Assembly: GCA_937912125.1 (NCBI GenBank)
Contig: CALDOK010000254.1
Coordinates: 1 to 41,842 of the forward strand
Direction of reading: 5' to 3'
Source: an uncultured Pseudomonadota bacterium
GTDB lineage: Bacteria; Myxococcota_A; UBA796; JAFGLY01
Length of the DNA stretch: 41,842 bases
The notes beneath the pieces were generated by a model that worked only from the letters and a program-made list of their open reading frames with translations, ran no database searches and had not been told where the DNA came from. The translations under genes were made by a program, and so were the position numbers. Below are positions 16,142-25,722 of this stretch, one piece after another. Numbering within the stretch: position 1 is the stretch's first letter; each line of letters starts with the position of its first letter.

Positions 16142-16759
16142 CTATCCGGCCAGGGCAGCGGGAGCCGAGGGCTTCCTGGCCACCATCCTCACCACCGCCG
16201 CAAGACCGCTGTGGTAGGCCCCCTCGTCCAGCGTCACCTCGCACTCCTCGAGCAGATCGAACTGCGCTTCGGGGAACAGCCCGCGCAGCTCGGCGGCACC
16301 GAAGAGGAAGTCGACCCGGGGCGGTCCGCCGGTTCCACGCCCGAGCTGATCCGGCGTGAAGGCCTCGAGCACGAACAAGCCCCCCGGGGCCAGCGCATCC
16401 CAGGCGGCGCGGTAGGCCCGCTGCCGCACCGTGGGTGCCATGTGGGCGTAGATGGCGAACACCCCATCGCAGGCTGCCGGCTGGAAGTCCTCGAGATCGG
16501 CCGCCAGAGCCCGAACGGGCAGCCCCTCTCCCTCGGCCCGCGCCGCCAGCTGCGCCACCGCGAGCTCGGCACTGTCCACCGCGACGACAGAGTGGCCCCT
16601 CGCGGCGAGGAACAGGGCATTACGCCCCTGGCCCTCCGCCAGCCCGAGCAGGCGGCCGCCTGTGGGGAAGCGGTCGGCCACCGACGCCAGGAAGGCGTTG
16701 GGCGCGGCACCGTAGACCTCATGGTCCTCTCCGTAGCGCAGGTTCCACATGGACTTCAT
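16142..16759 (-). CDS. SAM-dependent class I methyltransferase (TehB/TPMT-like)
   Basis: 205 residues from the ATG at 16759, chosen for its GGAGAG ribosome site; the longer frame up to 16927 overlaps the divergent gene's promoter. The N-terminal W-x-x-RYG and YGAAPNAFL motifs, then GRLLGLAEGQGRNALFLA (SAM loop), VVAVDSAELAV (acidic ribose-binding residue) and APGGLFVLEAF are typical of the small TehB/thiopurine-methyltransferase-like group. Members methylate small molecules, metalloids or thiols; the substrate here is unknown. Divergent from the amidohydrolase gene with a 153-bp gap. Confidence 0.88.
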   Translation of the reverse strand: MKSMWNLRYGEDHEVYGAAPNAFLASVADRFPTGGRLLGLAEGQGRNALFLAARGHSVVAVDSAELAVAQLAARAEGEGLPVRALAADLEDFQPAACDGVFAIYAHMAPTVRQRAYRAAWDALAPGGLFVLEAFTPDQLGRGTGGPPRVDFLFGAAELRGLFPEAQFDLLEECEVTLDEGAYHSGLAAVVRMVARKPSAPAALAG

Positions 16760-16912
16760 GGCGACTCTCCGACAGCTGTGGGCGGGAGCAAGCTTCACAC
16801 TCCGCGGCTGCGGGCCACACCGAGCAGGGCCAGGCGTAGCTGACGCTACCCCTTTCCACCGACACGGGCGGCCATTCGCATTACCGAAGCCTCCCCTGTG
16901 CCTGAGGTTCCC

Positions 16913-18652
16913 ATGGCTCAGCTCCACTCCCTGTTCCTTGCTACGGCCGCGTCGCTGCTGCTCGCCTCACCGGCCCTGGCGGCCGATGAGCTGCGCGCCC
17001 TGGTCGGCGCCACGGTGTTCGACGGCACCGGCGCCGATCCGATCCCCGATGCGGTGGTGCTGATGCAGGGTGACCACATCGAGGCCGTGGGCCCCCGAGG
17101 TCGCGTGCGCATCCCAGGCAAGGCCATCGTCGAGGACCACAGCGGGCGCTTCATCGTGCCCGGGCTGATCGACAGCCACGTACACTTCTTCCAGACCGCC
17201 GGCCTGTACACCCGGCCCGACGTGGTGGACCTGAACGCCCTGCGCCCCTACGCCACCGACCAGGCCCACGCCCACGCTTCTCTGGACGCCACCTTCGCCC
17301 GCACCCTGGCCAGCGGCGTCACCGCCGTGGTGGACGTGGGCGGCCCCTTCTGGAACTTCGAGCTGCGGCAGCACGCCCGCGACAGCGCCGTCGCCCCCCG
17401 CGTCGCGGTGGCAGGTCCCCTCATCTCCACGGTCTCACGTCCCCAGCTCGACCTCGGTGATCCCCCCATCATCCAGGCAGACAGCCCCGAGCATGCACGC
17501 GAGCTCGTGCAGGCCCAGCTAGCCCACGACCCCGATCTGGTGAAGTTCTGGTTCATCATGGATCCCGAACTGGGCATCGCCCCAGGCCTTCCGATCCTTC
17601 GCGCCGTCCTGGACGAGGCGCACAGCGCCGGCGTCCGGGTGGCGGTGCACGCCACTCAGCTCGAGACGGCCCGCGCCGCGGTGCAGGCCGGGGCCGACCT
17701 GCTGGTGCACTCCATCGACGACAGCTCTGTGGACCCGACGTTTCTGGACCTGCTGCTCGAGCACGACACCGTGGTCAGCGGCACCATCGTGGTCTACGAG
17801 GGCTACGCCGAGGTGCTGAGCGGTGAGCTTGACCTGATGCCGGTGGAGCAGCGCCTGGGTGACCCCTGGGTGATGCACGGCTGGGACGAGCTGGCGCTGG
17901 CCGACCTGGACGACGAAGCGCGCTCGGCCAACCAGGCCCGGGTGGATCGCCTGCGCGGGCGTCAGCCTGTGATGGCGGCCAACCTCGCGGCCATGCACGC
18001 GGCGGGCATCCCTGTGGCCGCGGGCACCGACGCGGGCAACATCGGCACCCTACACGGCCCCAGCATCCACCGGGAGCTGGCCTTGATGGCCGAAGCGGGC
18101 ATGAGCAACCGCGACGTGCTGCTGGCGGCCACCCGCGACGCCGCACGCGTCTTCGCCCAAGCCCCCCAGCTGGGCACCCTCGAGAAGGGCAAGCTCGCGG
18201 ACATGCTGATCCTCGATGCAGACCCCCTCGAAGATCTGGCGAACCTCCAACACATCCACCGGATCGTGCTGGGCGGCGAGAGCCTGGACCCCGCTGTGTT
18301 GGCGCCGCCCTCAGCCAGCGAGATCGTGCAGCGGCAGGTCGAAGCCTACGGCGCCCGGGACCTCGAGGCCTTCCTGGCCACCTACGCCCCAGACGCCGCC
18401 CTGTATCGGCACCCCAGCGGGGAGCTCATCGCCCAGGGCCACCAGGCCATGCGCGAGACCTACAGCACCATGTTCGAGGCCAGCCCGCAGCTGAAGATCC
18501 ACATCCAGCAGCGCACCGCCATCGGTGCGTTCGTCATCGACCTGGAGCTGGTGGCTGGCATGCGCGGCGGCGAGCCGGTGCGGGCGGTGGCCATCTACCA
18601 AGTGGACGAAGGGCTCATCCAGAACGTGTGGTTCCTGCCCAAGGGGGACTGA
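16913..18652 (+). CDS. Secreted amidohydrolase fused to SnoaL/NTF2-like domain
   Basis: 579 residues from the ATG at 16913 (GAGG site upstream), with signal peptide ending LASPALAADE. Residues 25 to about 450 are an imidazolonepropionase/prolidase-type amidohydrolase: HVH (His89, His91) after the first strands, VKFWF with the candidate carboxylated Lys, VAVHAT, LLVHSI and the final metal Asp in AAGTDAG, then LEKGKLADMLILDADPL. The last 110 residues have the SnoaL/NTF2 pattern (VEAYGARDLEAFLATYAPDA...HPSGE). Such amidohydrolases cleave cyclic amides or peptides in the periplasm; the substrate is unknown. The fusion of the two folds is unusual. The 3' end overlaps the convergent UvrA-like gene by 38 bp. 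Confidence 0.9.
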   Translation: MAQLHSLFLATAASLLLASPALAADELRALVGATVFDGTGADPIPDAVVLMQGDHIEAVGPRGRVRIPGKAIVEDHSGRFIVPGLIDSHVHFFQTAGLYTRPDVVDLNALRPYATDQAHAHASLDATFARTLASGVTAVVDVGGPFWNFELRQHARDSAVAPRVAVAGPLISTVSRPQLDLGDPPIIQADSPEHARELVQAQLAHDPDLVKFWFIMDPELGIAPGLPILRAVLDEAHSAGVRVAVHATQLETARAAVQAGADLLVHSIDDSSVDPTFLDLLLEHDTVVSGTIVVYEGYAEVLSGELDLMPVEQRLGDPWVMHGWDELALADLDDEARSANQARVDRLRGRQPVMAANLAAMHAAGIPVAAGTDAGNIGTLHGPSIHRELALMAEAGMSNRDVLLAATRDAARVFAQAPQLGTLEKGKLADMLILDADPLEDLANLQHIHRIVLGGESLDPAVLAPPSASEIVQRQVEAYGARDLEAFLATYAPDAALYRHPSGELIAQGHQAMRETYSTMFEASPQLKIHIQQRTAIGAFVIDLELVAGMRGGEPVRAVAIYQVDEGLIQNVWFLPKGD

Positions 18653-21600
18653 CGATCCCCGCCAGCGCCTCCCCGGTGGGCGTGAGGGCCGTGCCCGCGA
18701 GCTCAGCCGGGCTGCCCGAGGCCACCACACGTCCCCCGCCAGGACCGCCCTCCGGGCCCAGCTCGAGGATGTGATCGCAGCGAGACAGCAGGCCCGGGTC
18801 GTGCTCGACCATCACCACCGTGTGGCGCCGCTGCACCAGCGCATCCAGCACGGCCAGCAGCAGCCCCCGATCCTGGGGGTGCAAGCCGGCGCTGGGCTCG
18901 TCCAGCACGAACAAGGTTGGCTCCTCCCCGGGACAGGCCTCCAGCAGGGCCACGGCCAACCGCAGCCTCCGGCTCTCGCCCCCGCTGAGGCTGGCGGAGG
19001 GCTGATCCAGACACAGGTAGCCCAGGCCCAGGTCACAGATCTGCGCCAAGCGAGCGTGCAAGGCTGGCTCATCCACGAAGCGCGCCGCAGCCTCGACCAC
19101 GCGCAGGCCGAGTACGCCGGCGATGTTCATGCCATCCACCGACACCGCCAGCACCTCGGGCCGGTAACGATCACCCCCGCACGCCTCACAGGGAAGCCAG
19201 GCGTCCGCCAACAGCTCCAGGCCCACCGCCTCACGGCCCAAGCCCTTGCACACAGGGCAGCGGCCCTTGGGGCTGGTGTAAGAGAAGGCCGCCTTGCCCA
19301 GACCCGCGGCCTTGGCGGGAGCGCTCGCGGCGAACACGCCCGCCACCATGGGCAGCAGTCCTGTGAAGCTGGCCGGGGTGCTGATGGGCGAGGCACCGAT
19401 GGGGCGCGCGTCGGCCAAGACAACCCGGGCGAAGGCCTCGGCTCCCTGCACCGCTCGACAGTGGGTGGGTCGCCCGTGTCGAACGCTGGGCTCCAGCACC
19501 CCGAGCACCAGGCTGGACTTGCCGCTGCCGGACACCCCGGCGACGCCGAGCAGGCCCCGGGTGGGCAGCGACACATCCAGGCCCACCAGGTTGTGAATCG
19601 TGACCCCGTCCAGCTCCAGGGGCGGCCCGTCCAGGGGTCCATGGGCCCGCATGGGGAGCGCCCGCTCTCCCCGCAGCCACGCCCCGGTGAGGGAACCAGG
19701 GTCTGCGCGCAGCGCGGCCGGGCTGCCCTGAGCGACCAACCTGCCGCCGTCGGCGCCCGCCCCAGGACCCAGCTCGATGAGATGATCCGCCGCGCGCACC
19801 AGGTCCAGGTCGTGCTCCACCACCACCACCGTGTTGCCCTGCTCCACCAGCAGGCGCAGCTGCCCCATCAGGGCCCGGGTGTCCCGCGGGTGCAGACCAG
19901 TGCTGGGTTCGTCGAGCACGCAGGTCAAGCCCGTGAGTCGGGACGCCAGCAGCCCCGCCAGCTGCACGCGCCGGGCCTCCCCGCCGCTCAGGCTGTCGGA
20001 GCGCCGCCCCAGCCCCAGGTAGCCCAGCCCCAGCTGCGCGAGGGCCCCGAGACGCTCCTCGATCATGCCGCGCAGATCAGCGGTGGCGCGGGCGATGGCA
20101 GGATCGAGAGCCGCGGTCGGCTCCAGCCGCCATGCCGCGAGGCGAGCCTGCAGCTCAGTGACGGACATGGCGCAGGCCACTCCGAAGCGCAGCCCGCCAA
20201 GGCGCAGCCCCCGCGGCCAGGGCGCGAGGCGCTCACCGCCACAGCGCTCGCATGCTGTGTCGCGCATCAGGTGATCCAGCTCCCTGCCCCTGCGATCGGC
20301 GTGGGTTCGATCCCACGCTTGGTCCACCAGGGCCAGCAAGCCCGGCCAGACCCCTTCGAACCTGTGCTCACCGCTGCGCTTGCCGCGCTGGTAGCACCAG
20401 CGCACCTGCCACACACGATCCCCGGTCCCCTCCAAGGCCACACGCCTGGCGTCCTCGCCGAGCCGGCACCAAGGAGCTGACACATCGAGTCCCAGCTCCC
20501 TGCCCACAGCGCCCAGGGTGGCCAGGTGCTGGCCATGGGGCTCACCCAGGTGCCTGCCCAGCTTGGAGCCGTCCATGGCACCCTGCCAGAGCCCGCGGTC
20601 CGGGTGACTGACCAGGCGAGCGGGGTCACAGGACCTGCGGGTCCCCAGCCCCTCACAGGCCGGGCAGGCGCCAAGCTCCTGGTTGCTGGACAGATGCCCA
20701 GCCGTGAGCGTTGGCGCCGGAGCCCCACAGCCGACACATGTGTCACCATCGACCACCGCACCGCAGGTCGGACAGATCCGATGCGCAAAGCGCGCCCAGA
20801 GCAGCCGCATCAGCGGAGCCAGGCCTGCAGCGCTGCTCACAAACGAGCGCGGGTTCGCGCCCAGGGGCCGCTGTCCCACCGCCACCGATGGCCCCAGCCC
20901 CAGGGCGCCGCCCAGGCCGGGCCGCGGCAGGCGAGCCAGGCGCCGCCGGGCCTCGCCCGGGAGGGTGCTGCCGAAGCGACGCCAGGCCTCTCCATGCAGG
21001 GTGTCGAAGGCCAGAGAGGACTTTCCGCTGCCCGACACACCCGTGATCACCGTGAGCGCGTCGTGGGGAATGTCCAGATCAAGATCTGCGAGGTTGTGGG
21101 AGTGCACCCCCCGCAGCTGGATGACGTCCGTCGGCCGAGGCTTCACGCCGTGGACAGGCTGGTCAAGCTGGACCGGCGGCCCACCCACTCCTGCCAGCGC
21201 GCGCCCTGTGGGCGAGCCAGCGACACATGCCACCTCGTCGGGCGTACCAGCCGCGACCACGCGCCCCCCTCCCTCGCCGCCAGCGGGGCCCAGATCCACG
21301 AGCCAGTCCACCGACCGCAGCAGGTCCAGGTCATGGTCCACCACCACCACCGTGTGGCCCCGCGCCACCAGCCCCCGCAGCGCCGACACCAACACCGACA
21401 CATCGCGGGGATGCAAGCCCACGCTGGGCTCGTCCAGGACGTAGAGGGTCGGGCCCCGGGAGGGCCGGGCCAGCTGGGCCGCGAGCTTGATCCGGCGCGC
21501 CTCACCGCCGCTCAGGGTCGTGGCGGGCTGCCCGATGGGCAGGTAGCCCAGGCCCACGTCGAGCAGCGCCTGCAACACACGGGCGGCAGGCTCGACGTCG

Positions 21601-23636
21601 ATGAACAGCGCCAGCGCCCGCTCGACGCTGAGCTCCAGCACCCCGTGGATATCGTGCCCCCGGTAGCGCACTTCGAGGGTCGCCGCGTCGAAGCGGGCGC
21701 CGCCGCATGCCTCGCAGGGCATGTGGACATCCGCCAGGAAGTGCAGGCCCACCCGCAGGCTGCCCGCCCCCTCGCACAGCTCACAGCGCCCTCCCTTGGT
21801 GTTGAAGGAGAAGCGGCTGGCGCCATAGCCGCGCTGCTGCGCCAGGGGCTGCCGGGCGAAGATCGTGCGGACCGCGTCGAAGAGCTTGGTGTAGGTGGCC
21901 GCGTTGCTGCGCGGGCTGCGCCCGATAGGCGCCGCGTCCACGATCTCCACACCTTCGAAGGCCTCGGCGCCCCGCAGCGCACTGCAGGCCCCCGGTGCAG
22001 GGCCCGACAGCCCCAGCGCGGCGCGAACGCCCCGGGCCAGGGTGGTGAGGGCCAGGGTGGTCTTGCCGGCGCCGGAGACCCCGCTGATGCCCACCAGGCG
22101 ACCGCAGGGGATCGACACATCGACGTGCTTCAGGTTGTGCTCACAGGCTCCCGTCAGCTCCAGCCAGGCTGAGGGTTCATCCTGCCAGCAGGCCCGCTCG
22201 ATGGTGGCCGGCTCCACCTGTCCAGCCCCGTCCAGGGCGCCCTCGTAGACCTTCCTCCCCCCCGCCTCGCCCGCGCCAGGGCCGATCTCCACCACGTGGT
22301 CCGCTGCGGCGAGGAGGGCTGGTTCGTGCTCCACCATGACCACAGTGTTGCCCAGGCCCCGCAGCTGCCCGAGCACCCCGCGCAGCCGGTGGATCTCCTG
22401 GGGATGCAGGCCGGCGGAGGGCTCATCCAGCACGTAGAGCAGCCTGCCCAGGCCACCCGCCAGGCAGCCTGCCAGCTGAACCCTGCGGGCCTCGCCCCCA
22501 GAGAGGCTGTCGGTGGGACGGGACAGCTGCAGGTGTGCCAGCCCCAGCTCCCCCAGGTCCACGAGCCGACACAGCAGCGCCTCGATCAAGGGCGAGGCCA
22601 CCGATCGCTGGCGCGGGGACAGCGCCAGGGCACCGAGCTCCGAAGACAACACCCCCAGGGACAGCTCCGCCCAGTGGTGGATGCCACGACCGCCCAGGCT
22701 GACGGCCCGCGCCTCGGGGCTCAGGCGAGACCCGCCGCAGTCCTGGCAGGGCACCGAGCGCACGAAGCGCAACACACCCGGGTTCCTCTTCTGGTCCAGG
22801 ATGCCCTGGATGGTGGTGATGATGCCACGGTAGTGGCCCTCTTCCCTGGGCCGAGCCGTGATACCCGACCAGCGCAGGCGCGACTCGAGGGGGTGCTTGC
22901 CGAAGGGCACGGTGAGCCGGTCGCTGCCGTAGAACACCACCGCTCGCTGTTCATCGCTCAGATCGGCCCAGGGCGTGTCGACCGTGAAGTCGTGGGCGCG
23001 GCAGACGGTGTCCAGCACCTCCATGGTGACCTGGGAGTAGATGATGTAGGGCTTGGGGGTGGTGGGCGCCAAGGCGCCCTGGCGCAGGCCGAGGCTGGGG
23101 TCGGCTACCAGCAGGTCCGGGTCCACCCGGTCCACCACGCCAAGCCCGCGGCAGCCTGGGCAGGCGCCCGCCCCGTTGAAGGACAGCAGCCCGGCCAGCA
23201 GAGGAGGAGCGGAGGCGCCACATGTCGGGCAGCTCTCCGCCCGGTCCACCGCCGCCCCACACGCCAGGCAGCCTCGCAGCCCCACGCGCGCCACCAGCAG
23301 ACGCAGCAGGTCGAGCAGACCGCTCAGGGTGCCCACGGTAGATCGGGCCCCTCCCCCAGGACGGGCCTGACCGAGCAACACCCCCGCCCGCAGCCCGTCG
23401 GCCTGCTCGACCTGGGGCCGACCCAGCTTGCCCAGGCGCTGCAGAGCGGGCCCCGCCACGGCGCCCAGGTAGCGCCGCCTGGCCTCGTTCAGCAGGCAGT
23501 CCACCGCCAGGGAGCTCTTGCCCGAGCCCGACACCCCGGTGATCACCGTGATGGCGTCGTGGGGGATGACCACGTCCACAGCCTGCAGGTTGTGGGCATG
23601 GGCACCGCGCAGCGAGATGGATCGAGAGTGGGTCAC
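18615..23636 (-). CDS. Double-length UvrA paralogue (four ABC ATPase cores)
   Basis: 1673 residues from GTG 23636, preceded by GGAG; the true start could be upstream. Two UvrA-like units are fused head to tail, with the join near 21130-21170. Walker A motifs lie near residues 34 (GVSGSGKSS), 516 (GVSGAGKTT), 863 (GVSGSGKSS) and 1365 (GVSGSGKSS). Four LSGGE signatures lie near 376, 705, 1212 and 1548, each followed by VLDEPS. UvrA-type zinc modules (CEACGGARF, CEACGGDRY and others) are in both units. Standard UvrA is about 940 residues; each unit here is about 830, short enough that the UvrB-binding insert is probably missing. UvrA scans DNA for damage; paralogues also protect against DNA-binding drugs. 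Its role here is open, but a self-resistance or specialised repair function is plausible. Confidence 0.93.
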   Translation of the reverse strand: MTHSRSISLRGAHAHNLQAVDVVIPHDAITVITGVSGSGKSSLAVDCLLNEARRRYLGAVAGPALQRLGKLGRPQVEQADGLRAGVLLGQARPGGGARSTVGTLSGLLDLLRLLVARVGLRGCLACGAAVDRAESCPTCGASAPPLLAGLLSFNGAGACPGCRGLGVVDRVDPDLLVADPSLGLRQGALAPTTPKPYIIYSQVTMEVLDTVCRAHDFTVDTPWADLSDEQRAVVFYGSDRLTVPFGKHPLESRLRWSGITARPREEGHYRGIITTIQGILDQKRNPGVLRFVRSVPCQDCGGSRLSPEARAVSLGGRGIHHWAELSLGVLSSELGALALSPRQRSVASPLIEALLCRLVDLGELGLAHLQLSRPTDSLSGGEARRVQLAGCLAGGLGRLLYVLDEPSAGLHPQEIHRLRGVLGQLRGLGNTVVMVEHEPALLAAADHVVEIGPGAGEAGGRKVYEGALDGAGQVEPATIERACWQDEPSAWLELTGACEHNLKHVDVSIPCGRLVGISGVSGAGKTTLALTTLARGVRAALGLSGPAPGACSALRGAEAFEGVEIVDAAPIGRSPRSNAATYTKLFDAVRTIFARQPLAQQRGYGASRFSFNTKGGRCELCEGAGSLRVGLHFLADVHMPCEACGGARFDAATLEVRYRGHDIHGVLELSVERALALFIDVEPAARVLQALLDVGLGYLPIGQPATTLSGGEARRIKLAAQLARPSRGPTLYVLDEPSVGLHPRDVSVLVSALRGLVARGHTVVVVDHDLDLLRSVDWLVDLGPAGGEGGGRVVAAGTPDEVACVAGSPTGRALAGVGGPPVQLDQPVHGVKPRPTDVIQLRGVHSHNLADLDLDIPHDALTVITGVSGSGKSSLAFDTLHGEAWRRFGSTLPGEARRRLARLPRPGLGGALGLGPSVAVGQRPLGANPRSFVSSAAGLAPLMRLLWARFAHRICPTCGAVVDGDTCVGCGAPAPTLTAGHLSSNQELGACPACEGLGTRRSCDPARLVSHPDRGLWQGAMDGSKLGRHLGEPHGQHLATLGAVGRELGLDVSAPWCRLGEDARRVALEGTGDRVWQVRWCYQRGKRSGEHRFEGVWPGLLALVDQAWDRTHADRRGRELDHLMRDTACERCGGERLAPWPRGLRLGGLRFGVACAMSVTELQARLAAWRLEPTAALDPAIARATADLRGMIEERLGALAQLGLGYLGLGRRSDSLSGGEARRVQLAGLLASRLTGLTCVLDEPSTGLHPRDTRALMGQLRLLVEQGNTVVVVEHDLDLVRAADHLIELGPGAGADGGRLVAQGSPAALRADPGSLTGAWLRGERALPMRAHGPLDGPPLELDGVTIHNLVGLDVSLPTRGLLGVAGVSGSGKSSLVLGVLEPSVRHGRPTHCRAVQGAEAFARVVLADARPIGASPISTPASFTGLLPMVAGVFAASAPAKAAGLGKAAFSYTSPKGRCPVCKGLGREAVGLELLADAWLPCEACGGDRYRPEVLAVSVDGMNIAGVLGLRVVEAAARFVDEPALHARLAQICDLGLGYLCLDQPSASLSGGESRRLRLAVALLEACPGEEPTLFVLDEPSAGLHPQDRGLLLAVLDALVQRRHTVVMVEHDPGLLSRCDHILELGPEGGPGGGRVVASGSPAELAGTALTPTGEALAGIVSPPWAGTTRSG

Positions 23637-23666
23637 CGGGCGGCTCCGCCATAGAGGACCCCTGGA

Positions 23667-23674
23667 CCTATCGG
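23667..23674 (-). promoter_or_regulatory. Candidate -10-like GATAG box upstream of the UvrA-like gene
   Basis: On the minus strand this reads CCGATAGG, 31 nt before the GTG at 23636. The same core occurs at near-identical distance before three other genes (see findings). No matching -35 hexamer was found. Confidence 0.35.
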
Positions 23675-23691
23675 ATCCCAAGGACGCGTCC

Positions 23692-25455
23692 ATGAAGCTC
23701 CTGGCGCACCCCCGCTTCCCATGGCTCGCAGCGCTGGTGGGAGTGCTGCTGTGCACCCCAGCCCTGTTCGGAGGCCTGGTGGGCGACGACTACCTCTGGT
23801 GGGTCCTGCTCCAGGGCGTCGGCCCCATGACCGGCAGCCTGCCCCCCCTGCTGCATGTCTACAACTTCATCCCCGGCGGAGTGGATCTGGATGTCCTACA
23901 AGGCCAGGGCATGCTCAGCTGGTGGGCCGACCCGGAGATCTCCATCGCGCTGGCGCGGCCAGCCTCGGTGCTCACCCACATGCTGGACCACGCCGTCGCG
24001 CCGCGGGCCTTCGCGCTCCAGCATGCCCACAGCCTGGCCTGGTACGGGATCTGCATCCTGGTCACCGCGTGGATCTACCGCCGCATCCACCCTGGCGCTG
24101 GCGCCGTGGTGGGCCTGGCGGCCCTGCTCTTCGCGGTCGAAGACGCCCACGCCATGAACGCGGCCTGGCTGGCCAACCGCCACGCCCTCATCTCCCTGGT
24201 CGTCGGGGGCCTGTCCTTCCTGGCCCACCTGCGCTGGCGAGCCAGCACCCGAGCCCGCTGGCTCCTCGCCGCCCTGCTCATCATGGCCGTGGGGCTGCTC
24301 TGTGGCGAGGCCACCCTGGGCGCCGCCGCCTATCTGGTGGCCTGGCAGCTCACCCTCGACCAGGGCTCCTGGGCTCGCCGCCTGGCGGGCATCGCCCCCT
24401 ACGCGCTGCTGATCGGCGCCTGGCGCGCGGTCTACAACCTCTTGGGCTACGGCATCACCGGCTCGGGGCTCTACCTCGATCCAGGGCGTAGCCCGCTCGA
24501 GTTCAGCCTGGCCCTGCTGGAGCGCTGGCCCCAGCTACAGCTCGGCCAGTGGCTGCAAGCCCCGGTGGACGTCGTGGTGTTCACGGTACCCGAGCAGTAC
24601 GGCCTGTGGGTCAGCGCCGCCGCCATCGCAGGCTGCGGCGGGCTGCTGTGGTACCTCTGGCCCACCCTGCGCGATGACCCCCGGGCGCGCTTCTGGGGCC
24701 TGGGCATGTCCCTGTCGGCCATCCCACTCTGCGCAGCGTTCCCCATGGATCGCCTGCTCGCGTTCACCGGCGTGGGCGCCTTCGCCCTGCTCGCCCTCCA
24801 GGCCCAGGCCGCAGGCTGGCTGGACGGCGGCCAGCCCCGCCTCTCGACGCCCCGACGCTGGATCACGGGAGGGCTGCTGGCCATGCACCTGCCCCTCGCC
24901 GCTCTGCTCCTGCTGGCGCGCACCGGCACCCTGCCACAGTTCGGCCAGGTGTTCCGCTGCGCGGCCGACAGCACCCCCGACGAAGCCGCGGTGGAGGACC
25001 AGGTCTTCGTCCACGTGACCGGCCACGAGTTTCCCACGGTCTACGCCTCCCTGGTTCGCCAGGTCGAGGGCGGCCACCCTCCCCTGCGCTCCGCGCTGCT
25101 CTCCCCCTTCAACGCCCACCACAGCGTCACCCGCGAGGACCAGCGCACCCTGGTGATCCACATGCAGGGCGGCTGGCTGGCCCAGGGCTTCAACCGCCTC
25201 GAGCGCCGCGCCCAGCTGCCCTTCGAGCCTGGCGAGACCTTCACCATGCCGGACTACACCGCCGAGATCCGCGCCATCACGCCCAGCGGCGACGCCCTCG
25301 AGGTGGCCTTCGAGTTCGAGCGGCCCCTCGAGGATCCCCTCTACCGCTGGCTGGCCTGGGGCCCCAGCGGCGCCCGGGAGTGGGCCCCACCCGCACTGGG
25401 CCAGCGCGCCGAGCTGCCCAGCCAGTCCATGACCAGCTTCTTCGCGGGGCCCTGA
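23692..25455 (+). CDS. Polytopic membrane protein, unknown function
   Basis: 587 residues; ATG at 23692 with AAGGA seven bases upstream. About ten hydrophobic helices occupy residues 8 to about 420, starting at WLAALVGVLLCTPALFGGLVGDDY. The early GDDY after the first helix recalls the D-D/E motif at the start of GT-C-fold glycosyltransferases (for example PMT/ArnT-like), but the rest cannot be assigned. From about residue 430 a soluble domain follows, presumably periplasmic, with FVHVTGHEFPTVYA and AEIRAI. It is divergent from the UvrA-like gene with a gap of only 55 bp. The function is not known to me. Confidence 0.75.
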   Translation: MKLLAHPRFPWLAALVGVLLCTPALFGGLVGDDYLWWVLLQGVGPMTGSLPPLLHVYNFIPGGVDLDVLQGQGMLSWWADPEISIALARPASVLTHMLDHAVAPRAFALQHAHSLAWYGICILVTAWIYRRIHPGAGAVVGLAALLFAVEDAHAMNAAWLANRHALISLVVGGLSFLAHLRWRASTRARWLLAALLIMAVGLLCGEATLGAAAYLVAWQLTLDQGSWARRLAGIAPYALLIGAWRAVYNLLGYGITGSGLYLDPGRSPLEFSLALLERWPQLQLGQWLQAPVDVVVFTVPEQYGLWVSAAAIAGCGGLLWYLWPTLRDDPRARFWGLGMSLSAIPLCAAFPMDRLLAFTGVGAFALLALQAQAAGWLDGGQPRLSTPRRWITGGLLAMHLPLAALLLLARTGTLPQFGQVFRCAADSTPDEAAVEDQVFVHVTGHEFPTVYASLVRQVEGGHPPLRSALLSPFNAHHSVTREDQRTLVIHMQGGWLAQGFNRLERRAQLPFEPGETFTMPDYTAEIRAITPSGDALEVAFEFERPLEDPLYRWLAWGPSGAREWAPPALGQRAELPSQSMTSFFAGP

Positions 25456-25722
25456 ACCCCGCCACACGCCCAGAGCCTCGGCCCGTTGGTCACGGGGATG
25501 TCCCGCCCCCGCATGGCGGCGACGTTCTGGTCGGCCTCGGCCTGCTCGACCCGGGGAACGTTGGCCCCCTGGCCGATGAGCGGCGGCCGCTGGTTGGCGT
25601 CCCCTGGCCTAGGGTGGTGCGAATAATCGCCACGCTGTTGACCTTCGACCAGGATAGTAGGCTACGCTGCAGGGGCCGCCCCCCATGCAGGCGGCGGAAA
25701 CAACCATACTTCGAGTGGGGAA
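25456..25722. other. Intergenic region without a recognisable gene
   Basis: 267 bp with no convincing gene. It contains a TTGACC hexamer (25638-25643) and a GGATAGTAGG patch (25652-25661), about 65 nt before the next start. Their spacing does not make a normal promoter, but this is the likeliest promoter region for the gene at 25723. Confidence 0.4.

Noticed and set aside
16836-16849. GTAGC-TGAC-GCTAC inverted repeat between methyltransferase and amidohydrolase genes
   Set aside because: Only 5-bp arms; such short repeats are expected by chance.
18615-18652. 38-bp convergent overlap as an antisense regulatory RNA locus
   Set aside because: Short 3' overlaps are common in compact genomes and no promoter or conserved hairpin is visible.
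25638-25663. Sigma-70 promoter starting at TTGACC
   Set aside because: The -35 hexamer is good but no -10 hexamer lies at 16-18 bp.
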